Positions 45,485 through 54,468 of a DNA stretch of 64,000 nucleotides are shown here, piece after piece (position 1 is the stretch's first letter; each line of letters starts with the position of its first letter). The stretch is taken from positions 142,800 to 206,799 of the forward strand of contig JACBXN010000001.1 of the NCBI GenBank assembly GCA_015863215.1, read 5' to 3'. Under the pieces are notes generated by a model. It had not been told where the DNA came from. It did no database searches and saw nothing but the letters and a program-made list of their open reading frames with translations. A program made the translations under genes and the position numbers. The stretch is from Aerococcaceae bacterium DSM 111176. Its GTDB lineage: Bacteria; Bacillota; Bacilli; Lactobacillales; Aerococcaceae.

Positions 45485-46294
45485 TTAATTATTTTTTTGA
45501 CGGTATTTCTTTCTAAACTGCGAAGGCGTGATGTGATTGCTTTCTTTAAATGTCTTAGAAAAGTGCGATGGTGAATGAAAACCAACTTGGTCAGATATTT
45601 CTGTAACGGAAATATCTGTTTCTGTTAGTAATTTTTCAGCTTCAGCTAATCTCACATGAATTAGATAATCAATCGGTGAAAGTCCTGTCTTTTGCTTAAA
45701 CAGGCGAATGAAATAATATTTATTAATATTTGCTGTTTCAGCTAGTTCGTCTAACGTTAGTTTTTGAGTGTAATTTTGACGAATGAAATCCTGAACAGTT
45801 TGAATTTCATCATGTTTAATTTGTTTCTGTGAATCTTTAATTGACAAGCCTTTATTACGCAAAATATGTACAATAATGTTTTCAGTGAGTTTGCGTAAAA
45901 TCATTTCAGTACCTTTAGTAAAGTGAGCATGTTCAATCGTTAATAATTCTAGGTACTTCTTGATAATTGTATCTTGATCTTGAACGACGAATGTTTGTGC
46001 GTCTGCCGCAATGTCATAAGAAGATGTGAAGACAATACCTTCCACTTCAAATTGAACCCATTCTACTTTACGAAGGAGAGTGATATCCAAATTCTGATTA
46101 GGATTAACAATGAGCAGATCATGTCTTTTTAGGTTGAATGTTTCTCCTTCAGCTTCGTAAGTCAAAGCACCTTTTAAAATATAGAAAAAGGTGAGATGTT
46201 TACTTGTTTGGATTGATAAATGATGATCATCGTGTTCTTCTGTTGAAAGACTCATCAAATGGATCGAAGCAGTGTTGACGTTTGAGATATACAT
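45485..46294 (-). CDS. AraC-family transcriptional regulator
   Basis: A 269-residue regulator. A cupin-like sensor region covers about 1-150 (YEAEGETFNLKRHDLLIVNPNQNLDI), and the C-terminal 100 residues hold the two AraC helix-turn-helix units: LTLDELAETANINKYYFIRLFKQKTGLSP and ISVTEISDQVGFHSPSHFSKTFKESNHITPSQFRKKY. Such regulators usually sense sugars. It lies downstream of nagB on the same strand but after a terminator. The effector and targets cannot be told from this window. Confidence 0.9.
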   Translation of the reverse strand: MYISNVNTASIHLMSLSTEEHDDHHLSIQTSKHLTFFYILKGALTYEAEGETFNLKRHDLLIVNPNQNLDITLLRKVEWVQFEVEGIVFTSSYDIAADAQTFVVQDQDTIIKKYLELLTIEHAHFTKGTEMILRKLTENIIVHILRNKGLSIKDSQKQIKHDEIQTVQDFIRQNYTQKLTLDELAETANINKYYFIRLFKQKTGLSPIDYLIHVRLAEAEKLLTETDISVTEISDQVGFHSPSHFSKTFKESNHITPSQFRKKYRQKNN

Positions 46295-46417
46295 ACCAAT
46301 TCCTCCCTTCTAAGTAAAAGTATAATATATCAGGTTAATTGTGTAATTATGAACAAGTGGATAAAATACTTGATTTTCACTATACATAATAACATAAAAT
46401 AAAATATAATAATATAT

Positions 46418-46433
46418 AATTTGTATACAAATT
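46418..46433. promoter_or_regulatory. palindrome upstream of the AraC-type gene (possible operator)
   Basis: AATTTGTATACAAATT is a perfect 16-bp palindrome in the 340-base gap 46295-46635, which is AT-rich and otherwise holds only the nagB terminator. It could be an operator or a chance AT palindrome. Confidence 0.35.
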
Positions 46434-46552
46434 TTATCATAGTCTAATAAAAAAGGTTAGGCAAGTTTTGTGAGTGGTACCGTTTTATCTATAATGTATG
46501 ACACACATCGTATAATTGTTAAAATAGAACGCACCAAGATAGTAAATACAAA

Positions 46553-46606
46553 AAAATCACCGTTTTAAATCATATTAATTGAATATGATTTAAGGCGGTG
46601 ATTTTA
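46553..46606 (-). terminator. intrinsic terminator after nagB
   Basis: AAAATCACCG plus TTAAATCATATT on the left (46553-46576) pair with AATATGATTTAA plus GGCGGTGATTTT on the right (46582-46605). A small internal mismatch separates the two helices, and a T run follows on the minus strand. Confidence 0.82.
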
Positions 46607-46635
46607 ATTTGAAAATTTATCGATCTATGTGCCGA

Positions 46636-47346
46636 TTAATTGTTAGATAATTTGCTTGCAGATGCTTCGTCAAGCAAGATTGTCACATTAGGGTGGTTTT
46701 GTAGTACAGTAGCTGGGATTTCTTCAGTTACAGGACCTTCGACGATATTCTTGATTGCTTCGGCCTTACCTTCTCCAAATGCCATTAATAGGATGTGTTT
46801 TGCATCCATAATTGATTTAATCCCCATTGAATAAGCTTCATGTGGTACTTCTTCAGGGTCTGTAAAGAAGCGACTATTGTCTTGGATTGTTGAGTCAGTT
46901 AACTGAACTTTTGTTGTTGTTGCATCAAATGAACTACCTGGTTCATTGAAAGCAATGTGTCCATTTGTTCCAATACCTAAAATTTGTAAATCTCTAGGAT
47001 TTTGTTCTAAAATTGCATCGTAGCGCGCTGTTTCAGCTTCAGCATCTGTGTTTTCACCATTAGGGATGTGCGTTTCTTTAAACGGTTTATGTTGGAATAA
47101 ATGGTGGTTCATGAAGTATGCATAACTTTGATCATGAGTAGCTGCTACGCCGTAATATTCATCTAAATTAATAGCGATAGCGTTTGAGAAATCTAAATCA
47201 GACGCTGCTAATACTTCATAAGTTTTTTCAGGAGTTGATCCTGTAGCAAGTCCAAAAACCTCATTACCAGTTTTTAAAGTATCTTTGAAAATTTCTGCTG
47301 CTACTTTACTTGCCTCTTCTGCTGTCTTATATATTTTAATATCCAT
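46636..47346 (-). CDS. nagB: glucosamine-6-phosphate deaminase
   Basis: NagB converts glucosamine-6-phosphate to fructose-6-phosphate and ammonia. The 236 residues carry GLATGSTPEKTYE, the catalytic INLDEYYG, GIGTNGHIAFNEPGSSF and the C-terminal loop typical of the short Gram-positive form without the allosteric C-terminus of E. coli. GGAGGAC lies before the ATG. It recycles amino sugars, working against GlmM in the hexosamine pool. Confidence 0.95.
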   Translation of the reverse strand: MDIKIYKTAEEASKVAAEIFKDTLKTGNEVFGLATGSTPEKTYEVLAASDLDFSNAIAINLDEYYGVAATHDQSYAYFMNHHLFQHKPFKETHIPNGENTDAEAETARYDAILEQNPRDLQILGIGTNGHIAFNEPGSSFDATTTKVQLTDSTIQDNSRFFTDPEEVPHEAYSMGIKSIMDAKHILLMAFGEGKAEAIKNIVEGPVTEEIPATVLQNHPNVTILLDEASASKLSNN

Positions 47347-47497
47347 TTCATGTCCTCCAAATTAATTTATAATGTATTATAACGCTAATTGAATTCAATA
47401 TCACTAATTTTTTTGCTGAGAAATAAAAAAAGGTTCTGACTAAACATTTGTGAGGGATTATGCTAAGATTAGGTGACTACAATCAGGAGGTATAATC

Positions 47498-48211
47498 GTG
47501 ATCAAAGCAATTATTTTCGATAAAGATGGAACGATTTTAGAGTTAGGCGCAACCTGGGATGAACCGACGGTGACCGCTTTTAATCGATTAATGGAACTGA
47601 CAGATTTAACGAATGCAGAAGCCGAGACCTACGGTGAAAAATTAGGAATTGTAGATGGGAAAATTTTACCAAATTCTTTATTTGCAGCAGGAAGTGTCCT
47701 TGAACAAGCGGAGGAACTCTCTTCTGTAGTGCCTCTATCAATTGATGTTATTAATGATTCACTTGAACAAGAATATTTAAATTTTGCTAAGGTAGCTGAT
47801 GTGAAGTCTCTGATTGTCGAAGGGACACAAGAACTACTCAAGTATTTAAAAGACCAAAACTATATTATTGGATTAGTGACCAATGATCAAAGAAATATTA
47901 CGCATGTTATGCTGGAGTCGAGTGAATTAATTTCTTATTTTGACTTTATTGGTTGTGCAGATGAATATCATGCTAAACCTAATCCTGCAGCATTACATGA
48001 GATTGCGAAACGATTTGATGTAACCTTCGATGAGATGGTTTATGTCGGAGATTCTGCGGTAGATATGGAATATGCGAAAAACACTGCGGCAGGTATTGGA
48101 GTGGCTTTTGAAGAGGCACACCGCAGTCATGTTCAAGAAGCAGATTATATTGTGACTGAATTATTGCAGATACCCCAAATTCTCGACGAATTAAATGACA
48201 ATCAAGAGTAA
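47498..48211 (+). CDS. HAD-superfamily phosphatase (phosphoglycolate phosphatase-like)
   Basis: A 237-residue haloacid-dehalogenase hydrolase. Motif I is IIFDKDGTIL with Lys in place of the more common Met or Leu, a helical cap follows, motif II is LVTNDQ, motif III is the Lys in AKPNPAA and motif IV is VYVGDSAVDM. The fold resembles Gph-like phosphatases; the substrate is not known. It starts with GTG, seven bases after AGGAGG. A terminator follows, so it is a one-gene unit. Confidence 0.85.
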   Translation: MIKAIIFDKDGTILELGATWDEPTVTAFNRLMELTDLTNAEAETYGEKLGIVDGKILPNSLFAAGSVLEQAEELSSVVPLSIDVINDSLEQEYLNFAKVADVKSLIVEGTQELLKYLKDQNYIIGLVTNDQRNITHVMLESSELISYFDFIGCADEYHAKPNPAALHEIAKRFDVTFDEMVYVGDSAVDMEYAKNTAAGIGVAFEEAHRSHVQEADYIVTELLQIPQILDELNDNQE

Positions 48212-48219
48212 CAGGTAAG

Positions 48220-48250
48220 GGCGATTCAGTAGAAAGAATCGTCTATTTTT
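48220..48250 (+). terminator. intrinsic terminator after the HAD phosphatase
   Basis: GGCGATTC (48220-48227) and GAATCGTC (48236-48243) pair, with one G-U, and TATTTTT follows. Confidence 0.72.
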
Positions 48251-48330
48251 AAATACTATAAATGTGTCTTGATAGTATTTTGGGTGATATTTCGTTAAAA
48301 TTATTGTAAAACATATAGGAGTTGATCAAC

Positions 48331-49152
48331 GTGAGAAATGAATACCGTGATAAAGAAGAACTTGAAAATGAAAAGAAATTAGTCCGTCAATTGATTACTC
48401 AAGAATACATTGAAGAAGATGACCAACTTGAGGTTATATTATCGAATGTATATGAAGAAGATATTGTTGATCAACACTCAGGGCGTGGAAAATTTATTCC
48501 GCAATATTTCAGCGAATTACGTGAACGTATAATAACAGTCCCTGAAGAAATTTATGAAGCGTCAGGAATTATGATTTTTGGTTCTCGTATTAAATCAATC
48601 TTATTTTCGACAGATGTTGCCATTATACGTAATCATAATGCTCAAGCAGTTTTTGGTGTTTATCCATTCACACCACAGATTAGTATTATGCAAGCTATTG
48701 TAGATTCATCCTCTGTACCTGTATTTTTAGGAGTTGGTGGCGGTACAACGACCGGACAACGTAGTGTTAATCTAGCTTTCCAAGCAGAACAAATCGGCGC
48801 TTATGGTGTGGTTGTTAATGCTCCAATGGAAAATAGTGTCATCAAAGAAATAGATAAAACAGTAGATGTACCAATTGTTGCGACTATTTCTAGCTTTAAA
48901 GATGATTATATAGGTAAGCTGAAAGCTGGCGCAGATATTTATAACGTTTCTGCAGGAGCAAACACAGCTGAATTAGTGCGCAAAATTCGTAAAGATGTAG
49001 GTAAGACAGTGCCTATTATTGCTACAGGGGGTCCAACAGGCGAATCTATTTTAGAAACGATCAATGCAGGAGCAAACACAATTACTTACACACCACCAAC
49101 AAGTGCAGAAATATTTAAAGAGTTAATGGTTAGTTACCGTGGTGAAAATTAA
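48331..49152 (+). CDS. TIM-barrel-like protein of unknown function
   Basis: A 273-residue protein. After a charged helical N-terminus (about 1-80), the rest reads as a beta/alpha barrel: FLGVGGGTTTGQRSVNLAF, GAYGVVVNAPMENSV, VPIVATISS, GADIYNVSAG and VPIIATGGPTGES, with Gly-rich phosphate-binding-type ends. It resembles proteins annotated only as hydrolase or TIM-barrel in lactic acid bacteria; I cannot assign a reaction. The start is GTG at 48331, nine bases after AGGAG; a TTG nine bases earlier abuts the ribosome-binding site. Confidence 0.7.
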   Translation: MRNEYRDKEELENEKKLVRQLITQEYIEEDDQLEVILSNVYEEDIVDQHSGRGKFIPQYFSELRERIITVPEEIYEASGIMIFGSRIKSILFSTDVAIIRNHNAQAVFGVYPFTPQISIMQAIVDSSSVPVFLGVGGGTTTGQRSVNLAFQAEQIGAYGVVVNAPMENSVIKEIDKTVDVPIVATISSFKDDYIGKLKAGADIYNVSAGANTAELVRKIRKDVGKTVPIIATGGPTGESILETINAGANTITYTPPTSAEIFKELMVSYRGEN

Positions 49153-49181
49153 AATGAAGCGTCATTGGAGAGAGGGAGCAA

Positions 49182-50753
49182 ATGAAACCCAATATTAAAT
49201 GGCCAAAACCAAATACAGAACGTATTATTATTTTAATTATTACTTTATTAGTCCAGTTGGTTCTTGCATTCATCTTATGGACTAATCTTGTTCGATTTTC
49301 AGTGTTCTTTGAATTCATTGGTGCGGTGTTTTCATTAGGGATGGTTCTGTTTCTAATCATGAAAGATGTGAACCCAGCTTACCGCCAGAGTTGGATCATA
49401 CTTATCATGGTTTTTCCGCTCTTTGGGGGCGTGCTTTATTACTTGATTGGAAATAAACGACCCATTAAACATATGCGAGAAAATTTAGAGGAACAGGAAA
49501 AGCTACATAGCCATGAGGTTGATTTGGTCCCGGATATTAATTATTTATTGGAAGAAAAAGATGAGGGATTAGCGGGAATTAGTCAATATCTAAGAGATTA
49601 TGCAAATGCACCAATTTATATGGATGATCCAGTTACGTATTATCCAAGTGGTGAGAGTATGATGAATGATCTAGTGAATGACTTGAAAAAAGCTAAGAAA
49701 ACAATCTTTGTTGAATTCTTTATTGTAGAGTATGGCGTGATGTTTGACCAAATTTTCAATGTTTTAATTGAAAAAGCAAACGAAGGTGTTGATGTTCGGT
49801 TTATTTATGATGGATTTGGAACACTCACAAGGCTCCCAGAAGATTTCGAACAATATTGTAAAGAATTAGGCATCAAAGCAATGAACTTTAATCCAGTGAA
49901 GCCTTTTATTTCAATGGTTTATAATACGCGTGACCACCGAAAATTTATTATTATTGATAACGAAATTACTTATACAGGTGGTTTAAATATTGCGGATGAA
50001 TATATTAATGTCGTCGAACGTTTTGGTTACTGGAAAGATAATATGATTCGTGTTGAAGGTCCGGCAGTCTGGAATTATACTTTAATGTTTTTAAACATGT
50101 GGAATGCTTTTAATGAGCCAGATACTTCATATGAATCGTTTAGACCGGATAGTTTGATTGAATTGAACGAAAAGTCGAGTTATGACTTAAGAGAAATTCG
50201 TCAGCACTCTGGGTTTGTACAACCATTCGGCGATACACCGATAAATGAAGAGCCGATAGGAGAGAATGTCTATCAATCGATATTACATCAAGCCAAAAAC
50301 TATGTATATATCTATACACCTTACTTAGTGATATCTCATGAGATGCAAGTGGCTTTGCAGATGGCGGCGAAGCGAGGAGTGACCGTTAAATTGATGACTC
50401 CAGGTATTCCTGATAAGAAATTGGTTTACCGAATGACACGGTCTTTCTACCGTCCTTTACTGAATGCTGGGGTTGAAATTTATGAATATACACCCGGATT
50501 TCTACATGCGAAGACATTTGTCAGTGATGATAAAATCGCAACAGTAGGGACAAGTAATTTGGATTATCGTTCTTTATACTTACATTTTGAAACGAACACG
50601 GTGTTATATTTTCACCCAGTGATTCAAGATATTAAAATGGATATTGAATCGTCCTTAGAAAAATCGAGACGGATTTCAATTAAAGATACGAGTCAAGCAT
50701 TTCTTGGCCACATTTGGGACGCATTATTAAGATTATTGGCCCCATTTGTATAA
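49182..50753 (+). CDS. cls: cardiolipin synthase
   Basis: A 523-residue membrane-bound phospholipase-D-family enzyme that joins two phosphatidylglycerol molecules into cardiolipin. Two or three N-terminal membrane segments (about 10-35, 40-60 and 65-85) are followed by two HKD motifs: HRKFIIIDNEITYTGG (His252) and HAKTFVSDDKIATVG (His442), each followed by Asn/Asp patterns as expected. The second ends GTSNLDYRS. It follows the TIM-barrel gene by 29 bases with GAGGGAG before the ATG. Confidence 0.95.
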   Translation: MKPNIKWPKPNTERIIILIITLLVQLVLAFILWTNLVRFSVFFEFIGAVFSLGMVLFLIMKDVNPAYRQSWIILIMVFPLFGGVLYYLIGNKRPIKHMRENLEEQEKLHSHEVDLVPDINYLLEEKDEGLAGISQYLRDYANAPIYMDDPVTYYPSGESMMNDLVNDLKKAKKTIFVEFFIVEYGVMFDQIFNVLIEKANEGVDVRFIYDGFGTLTRLPEDFEQYCKELGIKAMNFNPVKPFISMVYNTRDHRKFIIIDNEITYTGGLNIADEYINVVERFGYWKDNMIRVEGPAVWNYTLMFLNMWNAFNEPDTSYESFRPDSLIELNEKSSYDLREIRQHSGFVQPFGDTPINEEPIGENVYQSILHQAKNYVYIYTPYLVISHEMQVALQMAAKRGVTVKLMTPGIPDKKLVYRMTRSFYRPLLNAGVEIYEYTPGFLHAKTFVSDDKIATVGTSNLDYRSLYLHFETNTVLYFHPVIQDIKMDIESSLEKSRRISIKDTSQAFLGHIWDALLRLLAPFV

Positions 50754-50820
50754 GAGCTTTGCTATCAAGCCAAGAAAATTATATAATAATCATATATATA
50801 AAAGAGGGAGTTGAGTACAT

Positions 50821-52131
50821 ATGCATGATCAAGATAAAACTATCAAATATAGTGATGACCATGACAGTATTAATTTATCTTCCCAAGAATCTGACATGCG
50901 GGTATTTTCAGGTTTACAAAATGAATCTATTCAACATGATGAAGACTTATTGGAAATATTAGATTTAAGTGTGGAGCAATTAACACACTATTTAGAAGAG
51001 CATATAATGGATAATCCATTTATTGAGCTGGAATATAGTGATCCGGAACAATTATCTTCACTAGAGAAATTGAGAGACCAGGATAATGTGGTGGAACAAA
51101 TTAAAACACCTCAAAGTTTAGAGTCTTATCTATTCGAGCAAATACTGTTATATCGTCAAACGCCAATTCGTGATGCTATGGTCGCGTTAGTGAGTCATTT
51201 AGATGAGCGTGGTTATTTACCTTACACTACCCGCGAATTAGCAGAAAAACTAGAGTACCCTGAAATTATTATCCTTGATGCTGTTACGCTAATTAAACAA
51301 TTAGAGCCTGCAGGAGTGGGAGCTTACGATTTAAGAGAAACGATGATGCTCCAGACCGAGCGAGATAATTTCGCACCCAATGTGGCTTATTATTTATTGG
51401 AATCTTATTTTTCAGAATTGGATAATGAAGATTATACCGAAATAATGAAAGAAACTAATTTAACACAAGATGAAATTATGGAATGTGTTAATTATTACCA
51501 TATGCTGAGAGCAAATCCAGCAAGTTTATTTGACCAAACAGCGAAAATTAATGTGATTCCTGATATGACTGTTCGTTTTATTAATCAAGAATCATTAACG
51601 ATGACTTATAATCGTCACTATTACCCGAGAGTAAGATTTAATCAAGATTATTTCGATGAAATGTTACAACGTAAAGATTCAGCGCTTCATGATTATTTAA
51701 CTGAACAACAAGAGAAATATCAAAAATTAGCTGATAATTTACGCCGCCGTGAGGAATTAATTAAATTAGTCGTGAAATGTTTAGTATTTTGCCAACAGAC
51801 ATTCTTCTCTAATCAGTTAAATTATCCTAAATCACTATCCATTGCGGCATTAAGCGATCATACCCGTTTATCAACGCCAATCGTTTACCGTATTATTACG
51901 AATAAAAATCTTGAATTTGATGGACATGTTTATGCCCTCTCTGATTTTATTAATATGTCGACGACTAAAGGACGTACAGGTTTAACAACAGGTGCGGTCA
52001 AACAACGAGTTCTAGATATTGATGATAATATGCCAGGTTTAACGGATGCAGAAATTGTAGATAAGTTAGAAGAAGAGATGATATCGATTAGTGAACAAAT
52101 TGTTGCTAATTATCGTCGACGCGTTTACTAA
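50821..52131 (+). CDS. rpoN: RNA polymerase sigma-54 factor (RpoN), diverged
   Basis: A 436-residue sigma-54, shorter than the 477 of E. coli. Region I near 45-75 reads LEILDLSVEQLTHYLEEHIMDNPFIELEY. The core-binding domain has LEPAGVGAYDLRETMM. The helix-turn-helix region is SLSIAALSDHTRLSTPIVYRIITNK. The C-terminal RpoN box, normally ARRTVAKYRE, appears as SEQIVANYRR, keeping V-A-x-Y-R but losing the two leading Arg. In Lactobacillales sigma-54 usually serves PTS operons with LevR-type activators; none are in this window. Confidence 0.85.
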   Translation: MHDQDKTIKYSDDHDSINLSSQESDMRVFSGLQNESIQHDEDLLEILDLSVEQLTHYLEEHIMDNPFIELEYSDPEQLSSLEKLRDQDNVVEQIKTPQSLESYLFEQILLYRQTPIRDAMVALVSHLDERGYLPYTTRELAEKLEYPEIIILDAVTLIKQLEPAGVGAYDLRETMMLQTERDNFAPNVAYYLLESYFSELDNEDYTEIMKETNLTQDEIMECVNYYHMLRANPASLFDQTAKINVIPDMTVRFINQESLTMTYNRHYYPRVRFNQDYFDEMLQRKDSALHDYLTEQQEKYQKLADNLRRREELIKLVVKCLVFCQQTFFSNQLNYPKSLSIAALSDHTRLSTPIVYRIITNKNLEFDGHVYALSDFINMSTTKGRTGLTTGAVKQRVLDIDDNMPGLTDAEIVDKLEEEMISISEQIVANYRRRVY

Positions 52132-52157
52132 GTTGAGTAATCTAAAGATTAAATAAA

Positions 52158-52192
52158 AAACCATCCAAATTCATTTGAATTTGGATGGTTTT
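52158..52192. terminator. bidirectional terminator after rpoN
   Basis: AAACCATCCAAATTCA (52158-52173) and TGAATTTGGATGGTTT (52176-52191) form a long perfect stem between convergent genes. Confidence 0.82.
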
Positions 52193-52206
52193 AACATTTA
52201 TATCAA

Positions 52207-52899
52207 TTAGTTATTCGCTAATTGGTCATTATAAAATAATGAATGATTAGCATTTGCTAAATGCATTGGAGTAAGTGTGTCTGTTGTTGGGTCATAATAA
52301 TTGATTTGAGCTAAACGTAAGCCGCCTACTTGGGCTAAAGCTTCATTCATCAGTAAAATATCATTGTCGTTAACAATTGACACTGATTCTTCATAAGTCA
52401 TTGGAACAGTAACGCGAGTGACGTAATTATCTTGACCATCAATGGTGATTACAACTTGATCAGCTGTGGCTTGTAAGCCTTGTAAGATACCATTGTTGTC
52501 TAAAGAATATTGTAATTGTGCCATTGTGTCGTCATCAACGGGTTGGCTATTCATTTCCTTTGCATCTTCATCAAATTGGTCATTGTAGAAAGTGACCATT
52601 TCTTGATTGAGTTCCTGATAAGAGATTGACTCATCGAGGGAAGTATTTGGTAAATCGGTTGTAGACAATTCACTCTCGTTAAAGACACCTGAGAAGTCCT
52701 CGTTAGCAATGGATTCAGAAGATGTATTAGCATTTTGGCTTGCGCTTTCTGTTTCTTGGTCATTTGTTTCTTCTATTGTTTCAACGGTAGATTCGACTGA
52801 AGTAATAGAATCTTGACTAATCGTTTTGCGCTCATTTTGAAAGAAAGAGCATCCAGATAGTGTAACAACGGATAACAATAAAATAGTAAGTTTTTTCAT
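52207..52899 (-). CDS. predicted lipoprotein of unknown function
   Basis: A 230-residue lipoprotein. The signal peptide ends in the lipobox TLSGC (Cys17), followed by a Ser/Thr/Glu-rich linker (about 25-75) and a globular domain of about 150 residues with LNQEMVTFYNDQFDEDAKEM, VVITIDGQDNYVTRVTVPM and YYDPTTDTLTPM. I do not recognise the domain. The start at 52899 has AAAGGA six bases upstream; an ATG five codons earlier lacks a ribosome-binding site. Confidence 0.75.
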   Translation of the reverse strand: MKKLTILLLSVVTLSGCSFFQNERKTISQDSITSVESTVETIEETNDQETESASQNANTSSESIANEDFSGVFNESELSTTDLPNTSLDESISYQELNQEMVTFYNDQFDEDAKEMNSQPVDDDTMAQLQYSLDNNGILQGLQATADQVVITIDGQDNYVTRVTVPMTYEESVSIVNDNDILLMNEALAQVGGLRLAQINYYDPTTDTLTPMHLANANHSLFYNDQLANN

Positions 52900-53049
52900 A
52901 ATTGATCCTTTCATTTATAGGTGTTTGTTTAATAAGTCTACCATATTTTTGACAAACTTAAACTACAAAATGGTAACAGCTAGATATCATGATACGATTA
53001 GTCGTATCATTAAAATACGGTGTAAAGATTAATTGGATTTTAATAAAAC

Positions 53050-53078
53050 TTTACATTTTGTCTTTAAACCCTTATCAT
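53050..53078 (+). promoter_or_regulatory. promoter of ilvE
   Basis: TTTACA (53050-53055) and TATCAT (53073-53078) are separated by 17 bases, 44 bases before the ATG. Confidence 0.55.
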
Positions 53079-53122
53079 AATAGATAATATTTGTAGAGGA
53101 TGACAAGGGAAGTAGGTATATT

Positions 53123-54154
53123 ATGAGTAAATTAACACCTGAAACAATTGATTGGTCTAACTTAGGATTTAGCTATATTGACACTGGTGCTAGGTTTAGA
53201 GCTAAATTTACAAATGGTGCTTGGCAAGAAGGTGAAATTGTCAGTGATAATACAGTCACAATGAGCGAAGGGTCTCCAGTATTACATTATGGACAAGCTT
53301 GTTTTGAAGGGCTAAAAGCTTACCGTACGAAAGATGGGGAAATTCAATTATTTAGACCCGATCAAAATGCTAAACGTCTCGTTAAATCAGCAGAACAATT
53401 ATTAATGGAACCTTATCCAGAGGATAAATTTGTCGAAGCGGTTAAACAAGTTGTTCAAGCAAATGAAGACTGGGTGCCGCCTTATGGAACAGGAGCTACT
53501 CTTTATATTCGTCCATTCTTGTATGGTGAAGGGGATATAGTAGGAGTCCAGCCAGCAACGAATTATACTTTTGCAATTTTCGTAACGCCAGTTGGACCTT
53601 ATTTTAAAGGTGGATTAGCGCCTCAAGACTTCTTAGTTACAGACTATGACCGTGCAGCACCTCAAGGTACTGGAGCGGCTAAAGTTGGTGGTAACTATGC
53701 AGCAAGTTACTTGGCAGGTAAAGAAGCTAAGGACGCTGGTTACGCAGATGCGATTTACTTAGATCCAGCTACACATACGAAAATCGAGGAGATTGGTAGT
53801 TCGAATTTCTTTGGAATTACTAAGGAAAATCAATTTATTACACCCAAATCACCATCAATTTTACCAAGTATCACTAAATACTCATTGATGCATTTAGCTG
53901 AGACTCGTTTAGGTATGGAAACAATTGAAGGTGATGTTTATCTTAATGAAATTGACCAGTTTGTAGAAGCTGGTGCAATGGGGACAGCAGCAGCTATTAC
54001 ACCGATTGCTTCAATTACGTATCATGGTGAAAAACATGTCTTTTATTCTGAAACAGAAGCTGGCCCAATTACTCAAAAATTATACGATGAATTAATTGGT
54101 ATCCAATTTGGAGACGTTGAGGCGCCTGAAGGCTGGATTCAAACAGTAAAATAA
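53123..54154 (+). CDS. ilvE: branched-chain amino acid aminotransferase
   Basis: A 343-residue fold-type IV PLP aminotransferase that interconverts Leu, Ile and Val with their keto acids. Motifs are VLHYGQACFEGLKAYR, the PLP lysine Lys187 in GAAKVGGNYAAS, and EEIGSSNFFGI. No ilv or leu biosynthesis genes are nearby, so it may mainly serve catabolism or keto-acid recycling. It is a one-gene unit with promoter and terminator. Confidence 0.95.
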   Translation: MSKLTPETIDWSNLGFSYIDTGARFRAKFTNGAWQEGEIVSDNTVTMSEGSPVLHYGQACFEGLKAYRTKDGEIQLFRPDQNAKRLVKSAEQLLMEPYPEDKFVEAVKQVVQANEDWVPPYGTGATLYIRPFLYGEGDIVGVQPATNYTFAIFVTPVGPYFKGGLAPQDFLVTDYDRAAPQGTGAAKVGGNYAASYLAGKEAKDAGYADAIYLDPATHTKIEEIGSSNFFGITKENQFITPKSPSILPSITKYSLMHLAETRLGMETIEGDVYLNEIDQFVEAGAMGTAAAITPIASITYHGEKHVFYSETEAGPITQKLYDELIGIQFGDVEAPEGWIQTVK

Positions 54155-54169
54155 TACATAAACAGATAA

Positions 54170-54205
54170 AAAATACCTAATAGCGAATTGTTATTAGGTA
54201 TTTTA
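54170..54205 (+). terminator. intrinsic terminator after ilvE
   Basis: AAAATACCTAATA (54170-54182) and TATTAGGTATTTT (54192-54204) form a perfect 13-bp stem, loop 9 bases, with a T-rich end. Confidence 0.82.
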
Positions 54206-54214
54206 TATTTATGC

Positions 54215-54243
54215 TTGACAAGAATTGTATGAGCAGGTATAAT
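54215..54243 (+). promoter_or_regulatory. strong promoter of rpoB-rpoC
   Basis: Consensus TTGACA (54215-54220) and TATAAT (54238-54243) are separated by 17 bases, the best-matching promoter in the window. Confidence 0.9.
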
Positions 54244-54249
54244 GCAAAG

Positions 54250-54468
54250 ATGTAGAGATTAATTGAGAAGATTAGATTTAGGCGAAATATTGTCCGGCTA
54301 AATCAGACAGATGTCAACAAAAGATAGTGGATTCTAACAAGAAAGACACAGCTTTTGTTATTTTTTTGCCCAAAAATCCGGTAAAACAGCATTTTGTTGT
54401 TCAATTGTAACATTTGTTACACGATTGTAATCTTCGGCTGATTCTAAAATTTAAAAGGGGTGAAGAGC
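54250..54468 (+). promoter_or_regulatory. long rpoB leader with terminator-like hairpin
   Basis: The transcript should carry about 220 nt before rpoB. GATTTAG (54275-54281) pairs with CTAAATC (54298-54304). AACAAAAG (54316-54323) pairs with CTTTTGTT (54352-54359), followed by A and seven T residues, which resembles a terminator with a 28-base loop. No open frame of note is present. Attenuation or autogenous control is possible but not shown. Confidence 0.5.
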
